Shown here: positions 33,956 to 43,700 of the stretch, one piece after another
How positions within the stretch are numbered: position 1 is the stretch's first letter
Layout: each line of letters begins with the position of its first letter
Assembly (NCBI RefSeq): GCF_001591445.1
Contig: NZ_BCUX01000001.1
Coordinates: 46,426-110,425 of the forward strand
Direction: 5' to 3'
Source: Neobacillus drentensis NBRC 102427
GTDB taxonomy: Bacteria; Bacillota; Bacilli; Bacillales; Cytobacillaceae
DNA length: 64,000 nt
Made by a program: the position numbers and the translations under genes
The notes under the pieces: generated by a model
What the model saw: only the letters and a program-made list of their open reading frames with translations
What the model was told of the DNA's origin: nothing
Databases searched by the model: none

Positions 33956-35846
33956 AATTCTTCCAAACTCGCTTATTTTCCACACGCTTTGTCAGACCCA
34001 GTGAATCTAATTTTTCTAAGAATGGAATCATGTATTTACGTGAAAGTTCAAGAGCATCTTTTGCATCACCGACCTCAAACTCTGAACCTGTATGGCTGCG
34101 TAGTTTAGCTACAGCTTGTTTAAACACTTCCCCATGATATGCGAATTGCTCATCCAACTGAACAAGTTGTTCAGCGTCTTCAAGGAAGCGTCGTACATCC
34201 GCTTCAAGGTTCTCAGGAATACCTGAATCAGCAAAATAGTCCCTTAAGTAACGAACCTTTAATCCATCCCTCTGCAATTCATTAATAAGATTTTCAGTCC
34301 GTTTCGCCCAGCTTTTTGGTACATGAGGGACAAAACTTGCCAAAGAAACAAACTGTCCCTTCCGTTTAAAGAGATGATTTGTAATTCCATTTTCCAGTAC
34401 ATAATCGAGCAGAGCTTTCGGAAATCTTTTCTGCATGGTTTGGAAAAGCTCCGCTTTATTAATGCCTATCTTCATTGAATGGAGATGATGAAAATCCTGC
34501 AGTTTATCAAAAATATCTTCTTCAATGGAATGGATTAACAGTTGAAGCGTATATTCTTTTCCATCATATAAAACAAATTCTGCTTCGGCTAAGTGCTCTG
34601 TTAATGTTTCTCCATCTAGAGAAGTCCGTTTAATCAACTCATTCAACGGTAAACTTTTCGCTTCCATTAAAATTGCGGATATCCGTTCCTTTGGTGAGCC
34701 GACTTTTTTCTTTTCCAGGTCCTCTATCGTTTGATTGCCAAATCGATATTTGTCCCCGCGAGGATCAATCACCCATCCGCCGCCAATCGTCTCTTGAGGG
34801 CTTGGCCGTCGCAAAATAAAGCGGTCGCCTCGTTTCGTAAGAATTTCTTCTTCAAGTCGAAGCTGACAAAGGATTTCGCCGTTCTCCTCCTTTACTTCAT
34901 TACGGTCAAAAAAGACAATCCGCCCCATTACCTCTGCCGTACCGAGATGGAGCTTTATCGGCATCCGCTGTTTGACTATATGCTCGAGGTCCTCCACTAC
35001 ACGAATAGCTACATCCAAAGTCTTCGATACTAGGAAATGTTCGGATGACACAAGGACATCTCCTCGTTCAACGTCTTCCTTCGAAACACCGGAAAGGTTA
35101 AGTGCCGTCCTTTGTCCGGCATAGGCCTTCCCTGCCGATTTATGATGTACTTGAATCTGACGCGCTCTAACCTCAATCCCTTTTGGCATTATTTTTAAAG
35201 TTTGCCCTTCCTCAACGGTTCCTTCATACACAGTGCCTCGAACGACCGTCCCTTGACCTTTTACCGTGAATACCTGGTCGATTGGCAGACGAAAGGCGCC
35301 TTTCGCATCACGCATTTCTTGTTCCTTTAATGTATTAATGATTAACTCCTTCAATTCTTCAATCCCTTTTTTAGAGAGACTATCAATCAAAACAAACGGT
35401 GCATCTTCAAAAACAGTATCAGTAAGTTCTTCTAAAATATCATCCTTAACAAGCTCGATAAATTCCCCATCAACCCGGTCAATTTTTGAAATAGCGACTA
35501 AACCATTTTTGACACCTAAAAATTTCAAGATGTCCAGGTGCTCCCTCGTCTGCGGCATCACACCTTCATCTGCGGCAACGACTAGCACTACGAGGTCTAT
35601 CCCCGCAACACCAGCAATCATTTGCCGGATAAAACGTTCATGTCCTGGAACATCTATGACAGAAATTTGTATTTCATTATCTTCATATAAGGGTGCAAAA
35701 CCGAGTTCAATAGAAATTTGACGTTCCTTTTCTTCCTTTAACCGGTCGGTATCCACATTGGTTAACGCTTTGGTTAGTGACGTTTTCCCATGATCGATAT
35801 GCCCTGCCATCCCAATCGTAAAAAATCTTTTTTCCACGTTTGCCAC
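33954..35846 (-). CDS. selB: Selenocysteine-specific translation elongation factor SelB
   Basis: This 630-aa GTPase carries Sec-tRNA to UGA codons marked by a SECIS hairpin. The EF-Tu-like N-terminus has G1 GHIDHGKTSL, G3 DVPGHERF and SKID in place of the usual NKxD. Beta-barrel domains follow (VFTVKGQGTVVRGTV). The C-terminal about 250 residues are winged-helix domains that read the SECIS (ending KYMIPFLEKLDSLGLTKRV). Length and order are typical for SelB. No selA, selD or tRNA-Sec lies within the window, so the rest of the machinery must be elsewhere. Confidence 0.95.
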   Translation of the reverse strand: MANVEKRFFTIGMAGHIDHGKTSLTKALTNVDTDRLKEEKERQISIELGFAPLYEDNEIQISVIDVPGHERFIRQMIAGVAGIDLVVLVVAADEGVMPQTREHLDILKFLGVKNGLVAISKIDRVDGEFIELVKDDILEELTDTVFEDAPFVLIDSLSKKGIEELKELIINTLKEQEMRDAKGAFRLPIDQVFTVKGQGTVVRGTVYEGTVEEGQTLKIMPKGIEVRARQIQVHHKSAGKAYAGQRTALNLSGVSKEDVERGDVLVSSEHFLVSKTLDVAIRVVEDLEHIVKQRMPIKLHLGTAEVMGRIVFFDRNEVKEENGEILCQLRLEEEILTKRGDRFILRRPSPQETIGGGWVIDPRGDKYRFGNQTIEDLEKKKVGSPKERISAILMEAKSLPLNELIKRTSLDGETLTEHLAEAEFVLYDGKEYTLQLLIHSIEEDIFDKLQDFHHLHSMKIGINKAELFQTMQKRFPKALLDYVLENGITNHLFKRKGQFVSLASFVPHVPKSWAKRTENLINELQRDGLKVRYLRDYFADSGIPENLEADVRRFLEDAEQLVQLDEQFAYHGEVFKQAVAKLRSHTGSEFEVGDAKDALELSRKYMIPFLEKLDSLGLTKRVENKRVWKN

Positions 35847-36022
35847 CTACTTTATCGTTCTTCCATTCTACTGTAGCCTTTATAACTTGATTGTTCAAGA
35901 GTAGATTTTAGTACAATTACTCCTTCTCTTTTCAAGATATCTCCACATTCATACCATCTATATGTTTCATTAATGTGCTATGTTGTTAGATAGAACATAT
36001 AAACAACAAAGGAAGATTACAA

Positions 36023-36442
36023 ATGAAGAAAATGGTTTGGCCGATAATCGCAGGAATGCTCCTATTAACAGCCTGTCAGAATAGTGAACCAAAGGCAGAA
36101 GAAGTAAACACTCCAAGCAAACAGCCTCAACAGAAAGTTGAAATAAAAAAAGACAACACGTTCCCCTACCCGAATTTGTTGGCGGATAATGACCAGTCTT
36201 ATTCCCTCCTGACGATTGGAGAACAGGAAGAACAAACACCCATCGAGAAGGACGAGAAAATTATTAAAGTGGTTACTAACATTTTGAGTTTACCCACACT
36301 TAAAATGGTCGAAAAAATTTATCCTAACCTAGCAATTGAAAATCAATCAAGCTATATTCTTTTTGATAATAGTAGAATTGTTTATCAATCAAAAAGTTTA
36401 AAAGATCTGAAAAGCTTCCTCGCAAAAAATTCTTTAAAATAA
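36023..36442 (+). CDS. Small lipoprotein of unknown function
   Basis: This 139-aa protein has a type II signal peptide with lipobox LLTAC, so it is anchored to the outer face of the membrane. A Lys/Gln/Glu-rich linker follows, then a compact domain of about 90 residues with no motif recognised. AAAGGAAG precedes the ATG. Divergent from selB, with a terminator directly after the stop. Confidence 0.75.
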   Translation: MKKMVWPIIAGMLLLTACQNSEPKAEEVNTPSKQPQQKVEIKKDNTFPYPNLLADNDQSYSLLTIGEQEEQTPIEKDEKIIKVVTNILSLPTLKMVEKIYPNLAIENQSSYILFDNSRIVYQSKSLKDLKSFLAKNSLK

Positions 36443-36444
36443 CA

Positions 36445-36472
36445 AAAACCAGAAATTCATCTGGTTTTTTTA
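36445..36472 (+). terminator. Terminator after lipoprotein gene
   Basis: AAAACCAGA/TCTGGTTTT stem and T-run. The following 180 bases up to the mntH promoter show no feature. Confidence 0.8.
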
Positions 36473-36670
36473 TTTTACCTGTTCTTTTACTGTTAAGAAC
36501 AAGTGAAAGTGAAATAAAGAGTAATTACCATACTATCCCCTCTTCTATTCATCCCCATGAATCTTATTACCACTATCTTTTCCTTCTTTTATGAAAAGTA
36601 GAATAATTTCAATAAATTACCTGCTTAAAACTTTTTTCTGAAAAAGCTACACAATTTTCTCGAAATTTTG

Positions 36671-36707
36671 TATAATAAAAATATAGTTTTGCATTAGCGC
36701 AACTTTT
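36671..36707 (+). promoter_or_regulatory. mntH promoter -10 and candidate MntR box
   Basis: TATAAT at 36671-36676 is followed by AGTTTTGCATTAGCGCAACT (36685-36704), which resembles the MntR operator TTTGCMTTAAGGAAACT of B. subtilis mntH in spacing and half-sites. This predicts repression by Mn2+. Confidence 0.55.
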
Positions 36708-36762
36708 ATTCCTTAACGAATAAATATTTCCTATACGAAAGATAGATGAAAGGGGATATCTT

Positions 36763-38067
36763 ATGAGTCACACAAATTCACTCGCAGTAGACCGGGCTCA
36801 AGTAGCTGAACAACGAACTGTTTCTGCTGCTAGAGATGCCATAAATGGTAAAGTAAAGGGATTTCGGGCATTATTGCCTTTCTTAGGCCCCGCGTTCATT
36901 GCTTCCATTGCATATATAGATCCTGGAAATTTTGCAACTAACATCCAAAGCGGTGCTCGTTTTGGATATAAAATGCTTTGGATTATTGTATTAGCCAACC
37001 TGATGGCCATGCTTTTACAGAACATGTCTGCGAAACTTGGCATTGCCACAGGCAAAAGTCTTCCTGAAATTTGCCGCGAGAATTTTCCAAAATGGCTTAC
37101 TATTATTATGTGGATTGTTTCTGAGTTAGCCGCAATGGCGACTGACCTTGCTGAATTTTTGGGCGCTACGCTGGCTTTAAATTTGTTGGCAGGTATTCCA
37201 ATGCTGTTAGCGACGATCATAACTGGGGTCGTCACCTATCTAATATTAATGCTAGAGAAATATGGATTTCGTCCGCTTGAAAAATTTATTGCAGCATTTG
37301 CCGTTTTAATAGGTTTATGTTATTTAGTCGAAACAATATTTTCTAAACCAAATATTGCGCAAATAGCTTATCATAGCGTTGTGCCATGGCTAGGTAATAG
37401 CGAAAGCCTGATCCTTGCAGTTGGCGTACTCGGTGCCACAGTTATGCCGCATGCGATTTATTTACATTCAAGCTTAACTCAAGGACGAATCGTTCCTCGT
37501 AACGATAAGGAGAAAATCAAAATACAAAAATTTAGCACGAAAGAAATATTCATTGCGATGACTTTAGCCGGCTTTATTAATTTATCAATGATGTACATGG
37601 CTGCGTCTGTATTTAACACTACTGGAAACAGTCAGATTGCAGATATCCAGTCAGCCTACCACACGCTTACACCGTTGCTTGGTCCTGCAGCGGCCAGTGT
37701 ATTCTTAATTTCTTTACTTGCTTCAGGACTATCAAGTTCTGTGGTCGGTACAATGGCCGGGCAAGTCATCATGCAGGGATTTGTAGGATTTACAATTCCC
37801 GTTTGGGTCCGCCGTCTAGTAACTATGCTCCCAACAGTAATCATCGTTGCGATTGGGGTCGACCCTACCCGTACACTTGTGATCAGCCAGGTGGTTCTAA
37901 GCATGGTGTTACCCTTCCCAATTATTGCTTTAATCTACTTTACACAAAAAAAAGAATTCATGGGCGTGTTAACTAATAAACGAATCACAACGATTGCTTC
38001 ATCATTATTCGGACTAATTATATTAGGTTTAAATATCTGGTTGGTAGTTCAGACGTTTTTGGGTTAG
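36763..38067 (+). CDS. mntH: Nramp-family Mn2+/divalent metal transporter MntH
   Basis: This 434-aa proton-coupled metal importer of eleven helices has helix 1 DPGNFATNIQSGARFGY, which supplies the Asp and Asn metal ligands, and helix 6 MPHAIYLHSSLTQ, which supplies the Met/Ala ligands that favour Mn2+. GAAAGGGG precedes the ATG. A candidate MntR box lies about 60 bp upstream. Monocistronic, with a terminator 30 bp after the stop. Confidence 0.94.
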   Translation: MSHTNSLAVDRAQVAEQRTVSAARDAINGKVKGFRALLPFLGPAFIASIAYIDPGNFATNIQSGARFGYKMLWIIVLANLMAMLLQNMSAKLGIATGKSLPEICRENFPKWLTIIMWIVSELAAMATDLAEFLGATLALNLLAGIPMLLATIITGVVTYLILMLEKYGFRPLEKFIAAFAVLIGLCYLVETIFSKPNIAQIAYHSVVPWLGNSESLILAVGVLGATVMPHAIYLHSSLTQGRIVPRNDKEKIKIQKFSTKEIFIAMTLAGFINLSMMYMAASVFNTTGNSQIADIQSAYHTLTPLLGPAAASVFLISLLASGLSSSVVGTMAGQVIMQGFVGFTIPVWVRRLVTMLPTVIIVAIGVDPTRTLVISQVVLSMVLPFPIIALIYFTQKKEFMGVLTNKRITTIASSLFGLIILGLNIWLVVQTFLG

Positions 38068-38100
38068 AGCAAGGATTAATCGTTATTTAAATGGCATTAT

Positions 38101-38130
38101 AAAAGACGTGTGAAATGGCACACGTCTTTT
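38101..38130 (+). terminator. Terminator after mntH
   Basis: Perfect stem AAAAGACGTGTG/CACACGTCTTTT with a six-base loop. Confidence 0.87.
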
Positions 38131-38303
38131 TTCGTTTTCATTATTCAATGGGAAACAGTCAGTCTTCTATACTATTCTCAATTCGTTTGATCCTAGCAGA
38201 CATGTATATAACAACCAAAATCCTAAAGAAGTTATGTTATACTAGATTATATTAACTCTTCAGAAAATTCAATAACATATTAATAAATACCGGGGGGATT
38301 TAT

Positions 38304-39956
38304 TTGAATTTTGATGCGATTGTAATTGGTGCCGGCCTCGCAGGGTTAGTTACAACTGCTGAATTGGCGGATGCAGGAAAAAGGGTGCTCCTTTTAGACC
38401 AAGAACCTGAAGCGTCTCTCGGTGGGCAGGCGTGGTGGTCTTTTGGAGGTCTATTTCTCATCAATTCTCCCGAACAGCGAAGAATGGGCATTAAGGATTC
38501 CCGAGAACTAGCCTGGCAGGATTGGTTAGGGGCCGCAGGGTTTGATAGAGAAGAAGATGAGGATTATTGGGGAAAAAAGTGGGCTGAGGCATATGTTGAA
38601 TTCGCCGCGGGTGAGAAACGTGAATGGCTATCCGGAATGGGCATTCGTTTTTTTCCCGTTGTCGGATGGGCAGAACGTGGCGGCTATACTGCTGAAGGAC
38701 ATGGCAATTCAGTGCCACGCTTCCACATTGTATGGGGAACAGGTCCAGGTCTCGTAAAGCCATTTGAGGATAGAGTCAGACAGGCAATGAAGAACGGACT
38801 TGTCGATTATCGTCCACGCCATCGCGTTAATGAATTAATAAAGGAAAATGGTGCTATTATTGGTGTCCAAGGTGACATTCTAGTTCCAAGTACTGCGGCC
38901 CGAGGGGAAGCAAGTTCACGGGAGGTAATTGATGAATTCGAATTTCATTCCTCTGCGGTTGTGGTGACAAGCGGCGGTATTGGTGGAAACCATGATCTTA
39001 TTAGGGAAAATTGGCCCGAGCGGCTCGGTAAAGCTCCTAAAATGATATCCGGGGTACCGGACCATGTGGACGGAAGAATGCTTGGTATAACAGAGAAAGC
39101 CGGCGGACGCATCGTAAATCGCGACCGAATGTGGCACTATACCGAAGGCATTAAAAACTGGGACCCGGTCTGGCCTAAACATGGTATTCGGATCCTGCCT
39201 GGTCCATCCTCGCTTTGGTTCGATGCCAAAGGAAAGCGTTTTCCAGCGCCAAACTTTCCTGGCTTTGATACTTTGGGGACCCTTGAAGCGATTATGAAGT
39301 CAGGCTACGACTACTCCTGGTTCATTTTAACTCAGAAAATTATTGAAAAAGAGTTTGCCCTTTCAGGGTCTGAGCAAAATCCCGATTTGACTGGGAAAAG
39401 TATCAAAAAAGTGTTAGCACGTATCCTACCCGGCCCTACTGCACCAGTTAAGGCATTTATGGATAAGGGCGAGGATTTTATTATTGCAAATACCCTAGTT
39501 GAGCTAGTGGATGGAATGAACAAACTTTCAGGTGATAACTTACTTAATTTTGCAGAAATCGAACGCCAGGTTTTAGCTAGAGACCGGGAGATCGAAAATA
39601 AGTTTACGAAGGATCTTCAAATTACGGCGATGCGTGGAGCTAGAAATTACCTTGGTGACAAACTGATTAGAGTGGCATCCCCACATAGAATTCTCGATCC
39701 AAAGATGGGCCCATTAATAGCTGTTCGGTTAAACATTGTTAGTCGAAAAACGCTAGGTGGACTGCAGACTGACCTATCTGGCAGAGTCCTCGATGAAACA
39801 GGTAGTCCTGTTCCAGGTTTATACGCAGCTGGCGAGGTCTCAGGGTTTGGAGGAGGCGGGATTCATGGCTACCGCTCATTGGAAGGAACCTTTGTTGGGG
39901 GCTGTCTGTTCACAGGGAGACAGGCTGGACGTGCACTTGCTAAAGAATTATCATAA
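38304..39956 (+). CDS. FAD-dependent dehydrogenase of the fumarate reductase/KstD-like family
   Basis: This 550-aa flavoprotein has the N-terminal dinucleotide fold VIGAGLAGLVTTAELADAG and the second FAD region GLYAAGEVSGFGGGGIHGYRS near residue 505, the layout of succinate dehydrogenase/3-ketosteroid dehydrogenase flavoproteins. The substrate is unknown; the large middle domain has Trp-rich text (QAWWSFGGLF, VVGWAERGGYTAEGHG). The start is TTG, five bases after GGGGGGA. The small barrel protein gene begins 34 bp later in the same direction. Confidence 0.85.
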   Translation: MNFDAIVIGAGLAGLVTTAELADAGKRVLLLDQEPEASLGGQAWWSFGGLFLINSPEQRRMGIKDSRELAWQDWLGAAGFDREEDEDYWGKKWAEAYVEFAAGEKREWLSGMGIRFFPVVGWAERGGYTAEGHGNSVPRFHIVWGTGPGLVKPFEDRVRQAMKNGLVDYRPRHRVNELIKENGAIIGVQGDILVPSTAARGEASSREVIDEFEFHSSAVVVTSGGIGGNHDLIRENWPERLGKAPKMISGVPDHVDGRMLGITEKAGGRIVNRDRMWHYTEGIKNWDPVWPKHGIRILPGPSSLWFDAKGKRFPAPNFPGFDTLGTLEAIMKSGYDYSWFILTQKIIEKEFALSGSEQNPDLTGKSIKKVLARILPGPTAPVKAFMDKGEDFIIANTLVELVDGMNKLSGDNLLNFAEIERQVLARDREIENKFTKDLQITAMRGARNYLGDKLIRVASPHRILDPKMGPLIAVRLNIVSRKTLGGLQTDLSGRVLDETGSPVPGLYAAGEVSGFGGGGIHGYRSLEGTFVGGCLFTGRQAGRALAKELS

Positions 39957-39990
39957 CTATGAAGAGAATCTTGTTAAGGGGGTGAAAAAT

Positions 39991-40311
39991 ATGTCATCAT
40001 CATTAGTATTCATGGCCCTTTATCGTCCGCATCCTGGAAAAGCGGAGGAATTGAGAGAAGTTCTTAAAGTACATATCCCAACTTTAAGAAAAGAAGAATT
40101 GATTACAAACCTAGAATTACTCTCGCTGCAAGCAGAGGATGGTACGATTATCGAAATTGCTGAGTGGAGGTCAACCGAAGCAATAGAGAAAGCACATCAA
40201 TCAGCTGCAGTTATGGAAGTATGGGACAAAATTGGTTCGTTAGCAGAATTGACCAGTCTTTCAACCCTAGCCGAGGCACAAGAACGGTTTCCTAATTTCA
40301 AGCTTATTTGA
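39991..40311 (+). CDS. Small dimeric alpha/beta-barrel (ABM/EthD-like) protein
   Basis: This 106-aa protein begins MSSSLVFMALYRPHPGKAEE, with the pattern of a ferredoxin-like dimeric barrel: strand, long helix REVLKVHIPTLRKEEL, strand IIEIAEWRSTEAIEKAHQS, helix. The frame is open for 234 bases upstream inside the flavoprotein gene, but AAGGGGGTG just before 39991 fixes the start there. Being cotranscribed with the dehydrogenase, it may act on the same small molecule. No catalytic residue is obvious. Confidence 0.75.
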   Translation: MSSSLVFMALYRPHPGKAEELREVLKVHIPTLRKEELITNLELLSLQAEDGTIIEIAEWRSTEAIEKAHQSAAVMEVWDKIGSLAELTSLSTLAEAQERFPNFKLI

Positions 40312-40350
40312 GGGATGGCTATCTTTAATAGTTAGCAGAAAAACACAAAA

Positions 40351-40388
40351 AGCAGTGTGATTCATTGATGTAAATGAATCCACTGCTT
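40351..40388. terminator. Terminator after the flavoprotein pair
   Basis: Long stem AGCAGTGTGATTCATT with its complement AATGAATCCACTGCT (one bulge), loop GATGTA, then TT. Confidence 0.82.
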
Positions 40389-40406
40389 TTCGGATAATTA
40401 AAGACC

Positions 40407-40668
40407 TCTATGTTACCGTCGGCCACTTTTTTCTTGCTCTGAGGTCACTTAAGGCGGCTCTATGTTACCGTCGGACGCTTTTTTCTTGCTCCACGGTCAC
40501 TTAAAGCCTCTCTATGTTACCGTCAACCGCTTTTTTCTTGCTCCACGGTCACTTAAAGCCTCTCTATGTTACCGTCAACCGCCTTTTTCTTGCTCCGCGG
40601 TCACTTAAAGCCTCTCTATGTTACCGTCCACTGCTTTTTTCTTGCTCCGCGGTCACTTAAAGTAGCTC
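40407..40668. repeat. Five tandem 52-bp repeats
   Basis: TATGTTACCGTC occurs at 40409, 40461, 40513, 40565 and 40617, exactly 52 bp apart each time. Each unit also holds a T-tract (CTTTTTTCTTGCTC) and GGTCACTTAA. Copies 3 and 4 are nearly identical; copies 1 and 5 differ most. Within a unit GTTACCG and CGGTCAC can pair. A short truncated start (CTCTA) follows the fifth copy. No frame runs through. The array lies just past the 3' end of sbcC. Confidence 0.95.
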
Positions 40669-40704
40669 TAGGGGCTCGCTCCAACCGTGATAACTATAAA
40701 TCCA

Positions 40705-43700
40705 TTAATTAGTAAACATAAATTCCGTCCGACTGCCGGTCTGGTCTGCCATAACTTCGAGTCGGACATCAATTCGTTCTTTCAGCTCCGGAACATGCGA
40801 GATGATTCCAACCAAACGGCCGCTGCTTTGGATGTCCATTAATGCTTCAATTGCCTGATCAAGGGATTCAGGGTCGAGTGTCCCAAAGCCTTCATCGATG
40901 AACATGGTTTCAAGCGAAACCCCGCCGGCATAATTTTGAACTACATCTGCCAGACCCAGTGCCAGCGACAAGGAAGCTTTAAAGCTTTCCCCGCCCGATA
41001 ATGTTTTAACATGTCGTTCCTGGCCCGTGTACTGGTCAAACACCAGCAATTCTAAGCCGCTCTGCGCATTCCCTTTGGACCGGTCTGTTTTTCTCAGCAA
41101 CTGAAAACGGCCGGACGTCATTTTTCGTAAGCGACCATTTGCTTCTCGTAAAATATCATCCAGGAATGCAGCCAGCACATATCGTTCAAAGGTAACTCGG
41201 AAGTTATTTTGGCCCTTCGCTATTTCATAAAGATGCCCAATTAACTTGTAGCGTTCTTCCAAGACCTTCATTTGTTCATTCAAACCTTCCACCCGAAGGT
41301 AAATTTCTTCGTTATCTCGCTTTTTAACAAAGAGATTTGTGATTTGTTGATTTAAAGCGTCAATTTCACTTGAAGCTTTCGCTAACTCTAGCTTTAATCC
41401 CTCCACATCAGGGGTTTTCACATCGATTAAAAGATCGGTTAGTTCTTTCAAACGGTCTGATACCGAGCGTAGCTCTTCACGATAGCTGCGGATTTCTGAC
41501 TCAAGGTTGCGAATTTCTACTTCTGTCCGTTTCGAAGTTGCATACAGGCCGTACTTTTCAAAGCCCTGCTCTGTAAGTTTGTTAATAAAGATTTCCCTTT
41601 CAGTCTCGAGCTCCTGCTGTTTACTAGCAAAGTGCTTCTCAGCATCTAGTAATCTCGCCTTTTCATTTGAAAGTTTTTCGTTCACCATCTGTAACTGCTT
41701 CTGTGCCTCTTCTAGCTGTTTAATTAGTGTTTCCCGGCGGTTTCGAGAGGATGCGAGTGCCTTTTCGTATTCCGCTTCCGAGCGAAGATTTTCGGGAATG
41801 ACTTTCATCATCCGTGAAAGATTGGTCTTCTTTTCGGTAAATTGTGCTGTTAATTCATTGACCTGAGCCGAAACCTGATGAATAGTGTTTTGTAGATTGA
41901 TTTTTTCAGATTCTCTTTTTTCTAAATCCAATCTAATCTGATCTAATTGCTTAATCTGCGCAGCCAGCTTTTCTTGATTTTGTACAAGCTGGATCTTAGC
42001 GGTAGCTGCGTCAAGTTTGGCATGAGGTAAATCCGACTCTGTAAAATCTGGCCGAACCATACTTATTTCTTGCAAGATTTCGGTTACAGCTTCCCTTTGC
42101 GCTGCCACTAAGGACTGAATTTGGTAAAATTGAGCTTCATCTGCAGACTTATCTTTTTCCCATTTAGCCGCTTGGGCCTTGGCTGCCTTCATTTCCTCCT
42201 CAGTCGGAATGCTGTCATCATGTTGGATGGCTGGGGATGGATGGTGTTCAGAACCGCACACCGGACATGCTTCCCCTGATTGAAGCTTTGCTGCTAGTAT
42301 CGCTGCTTGCCCGTGCATCCATTTTCTCTCTAAATTTTCAACCATAGCTCTCGCATCCGTAAACCGAGCGGTCGTATTTTCATAGCGGGCGGTGGTTGTC
42401 TTAAGAGTTTGCTCAGCCTTTTGACGCCTTCCTAGAAGAGTTTCAAATTTTTCATAACGGTCAAGTTCAGCGTTTAGTTTTTCAATTCTGCCCTCATTTT
42501 CTAAATATGTCAATTTTCCCTTTTCAATTTCTTCCTTCTGCTGATTTAGAAATCCGATTTGTGTTCCTAGTTGTTCTATTAGTTGTTCGGACTGAGTATA
42601 CTTTTCCTTCGCTGCTTTCAGTTCAGCATCCTTGTTTTTCGTTTCTTTAAGCAATGCGGCAAACGAATATACATCCTCTTTCATATTTATTAAACTGTTT
42701 ACTTCATCAAGGGCTGCCTGGCGCTCATCCTCTCGTTCAAGCTCTAGCTGGAGTTGTTGCTCATGTTTTTTCAAAAGTCCAGTCCATTTTTCAATTTCCA
42801 GTTGAATCGACTTTAAATTAGCCTCGTGCTGGTCAAGCTCGCGTTTTAAACGGTGGCACAATTCCTCCTGCTTGGCTAAAAGCGCAGCCTTTTGTGCTCG
42901 CTCGACCTGCTGCTCTTTTTCAATAAACACTTCTTCTTGGGAAACTAGTCTGGCCTTTTGACCCTTTAACTCCTCTTTCGTTTGCAGCTGTTTTAAGATC
43001 GCCTCTGCTTCAAAAAGCTGCCCCTTCAGTTTGTCTTGTTCCTGGACCTTTTCTTTCAATTGAATGTTTAGTTGCTCCAACACTTCACCCATGCCTGCAA
43101 TTTCAGCTTTTAATAGCGGCATGATTATCGTGTCATTTACAGAATCGGCATCCAAGTAGCCACGGAGCTCTTCATTCGTTACTGCTTGAATGCGGCGAAT
43201 CGCTTCATTTCTTGACTGTACCTGGTCCTCAACCGTCCTTTTCAACTCTGTGGCTTCTTCCTTCAATTTATCTTCTACCATTTTATATAATTGGGTATGA
43301 AATAGCCGCTGGAGGATTAGTTCTTTATCTTTACTATCTGAGGTGAGGAGTTTTCGGAATTCGCCCTGCGGAATCATTAAAATCTGCCGGAACTGATTCG
43401 CATCAATTAGCATAATTTCCTTAATTTTTTCCTCGACATCGTTAATCTTGGAAGCCAGCAGCTTCTTCTCGCCATTTTCTGCCCACATGTATAATTCAGC
43501 TTTGGCACCAAGTTGCGTATAGCCATCGCCTTTTTCTTTCTTTTTCAATTGCTGCGGTGACCTTGTAATCGAATAAGCTTTATTACGTAGGGAAAAATCA
43601 AGTGAAACCTCAGTTAATAACTCGTCTTTAGCAAACTGGCTGCGAAGCTCGGGACCATTGCGATCTTCTCCACTCGCTTTTCCATAAATTGCATAACTGA

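Noticed and set aside
39757..39990. Long 5' extension of the small barrel protein
   Set aside because: It lies inside the flavoprotein gene in another frame; the ribosome-binding site and fold begin at 39991.
40407..40668. CRISPR array
   Set aside because: The 52-bp units are contiguous and alike along their whole length; there are no distinct spacers and no cas genes.
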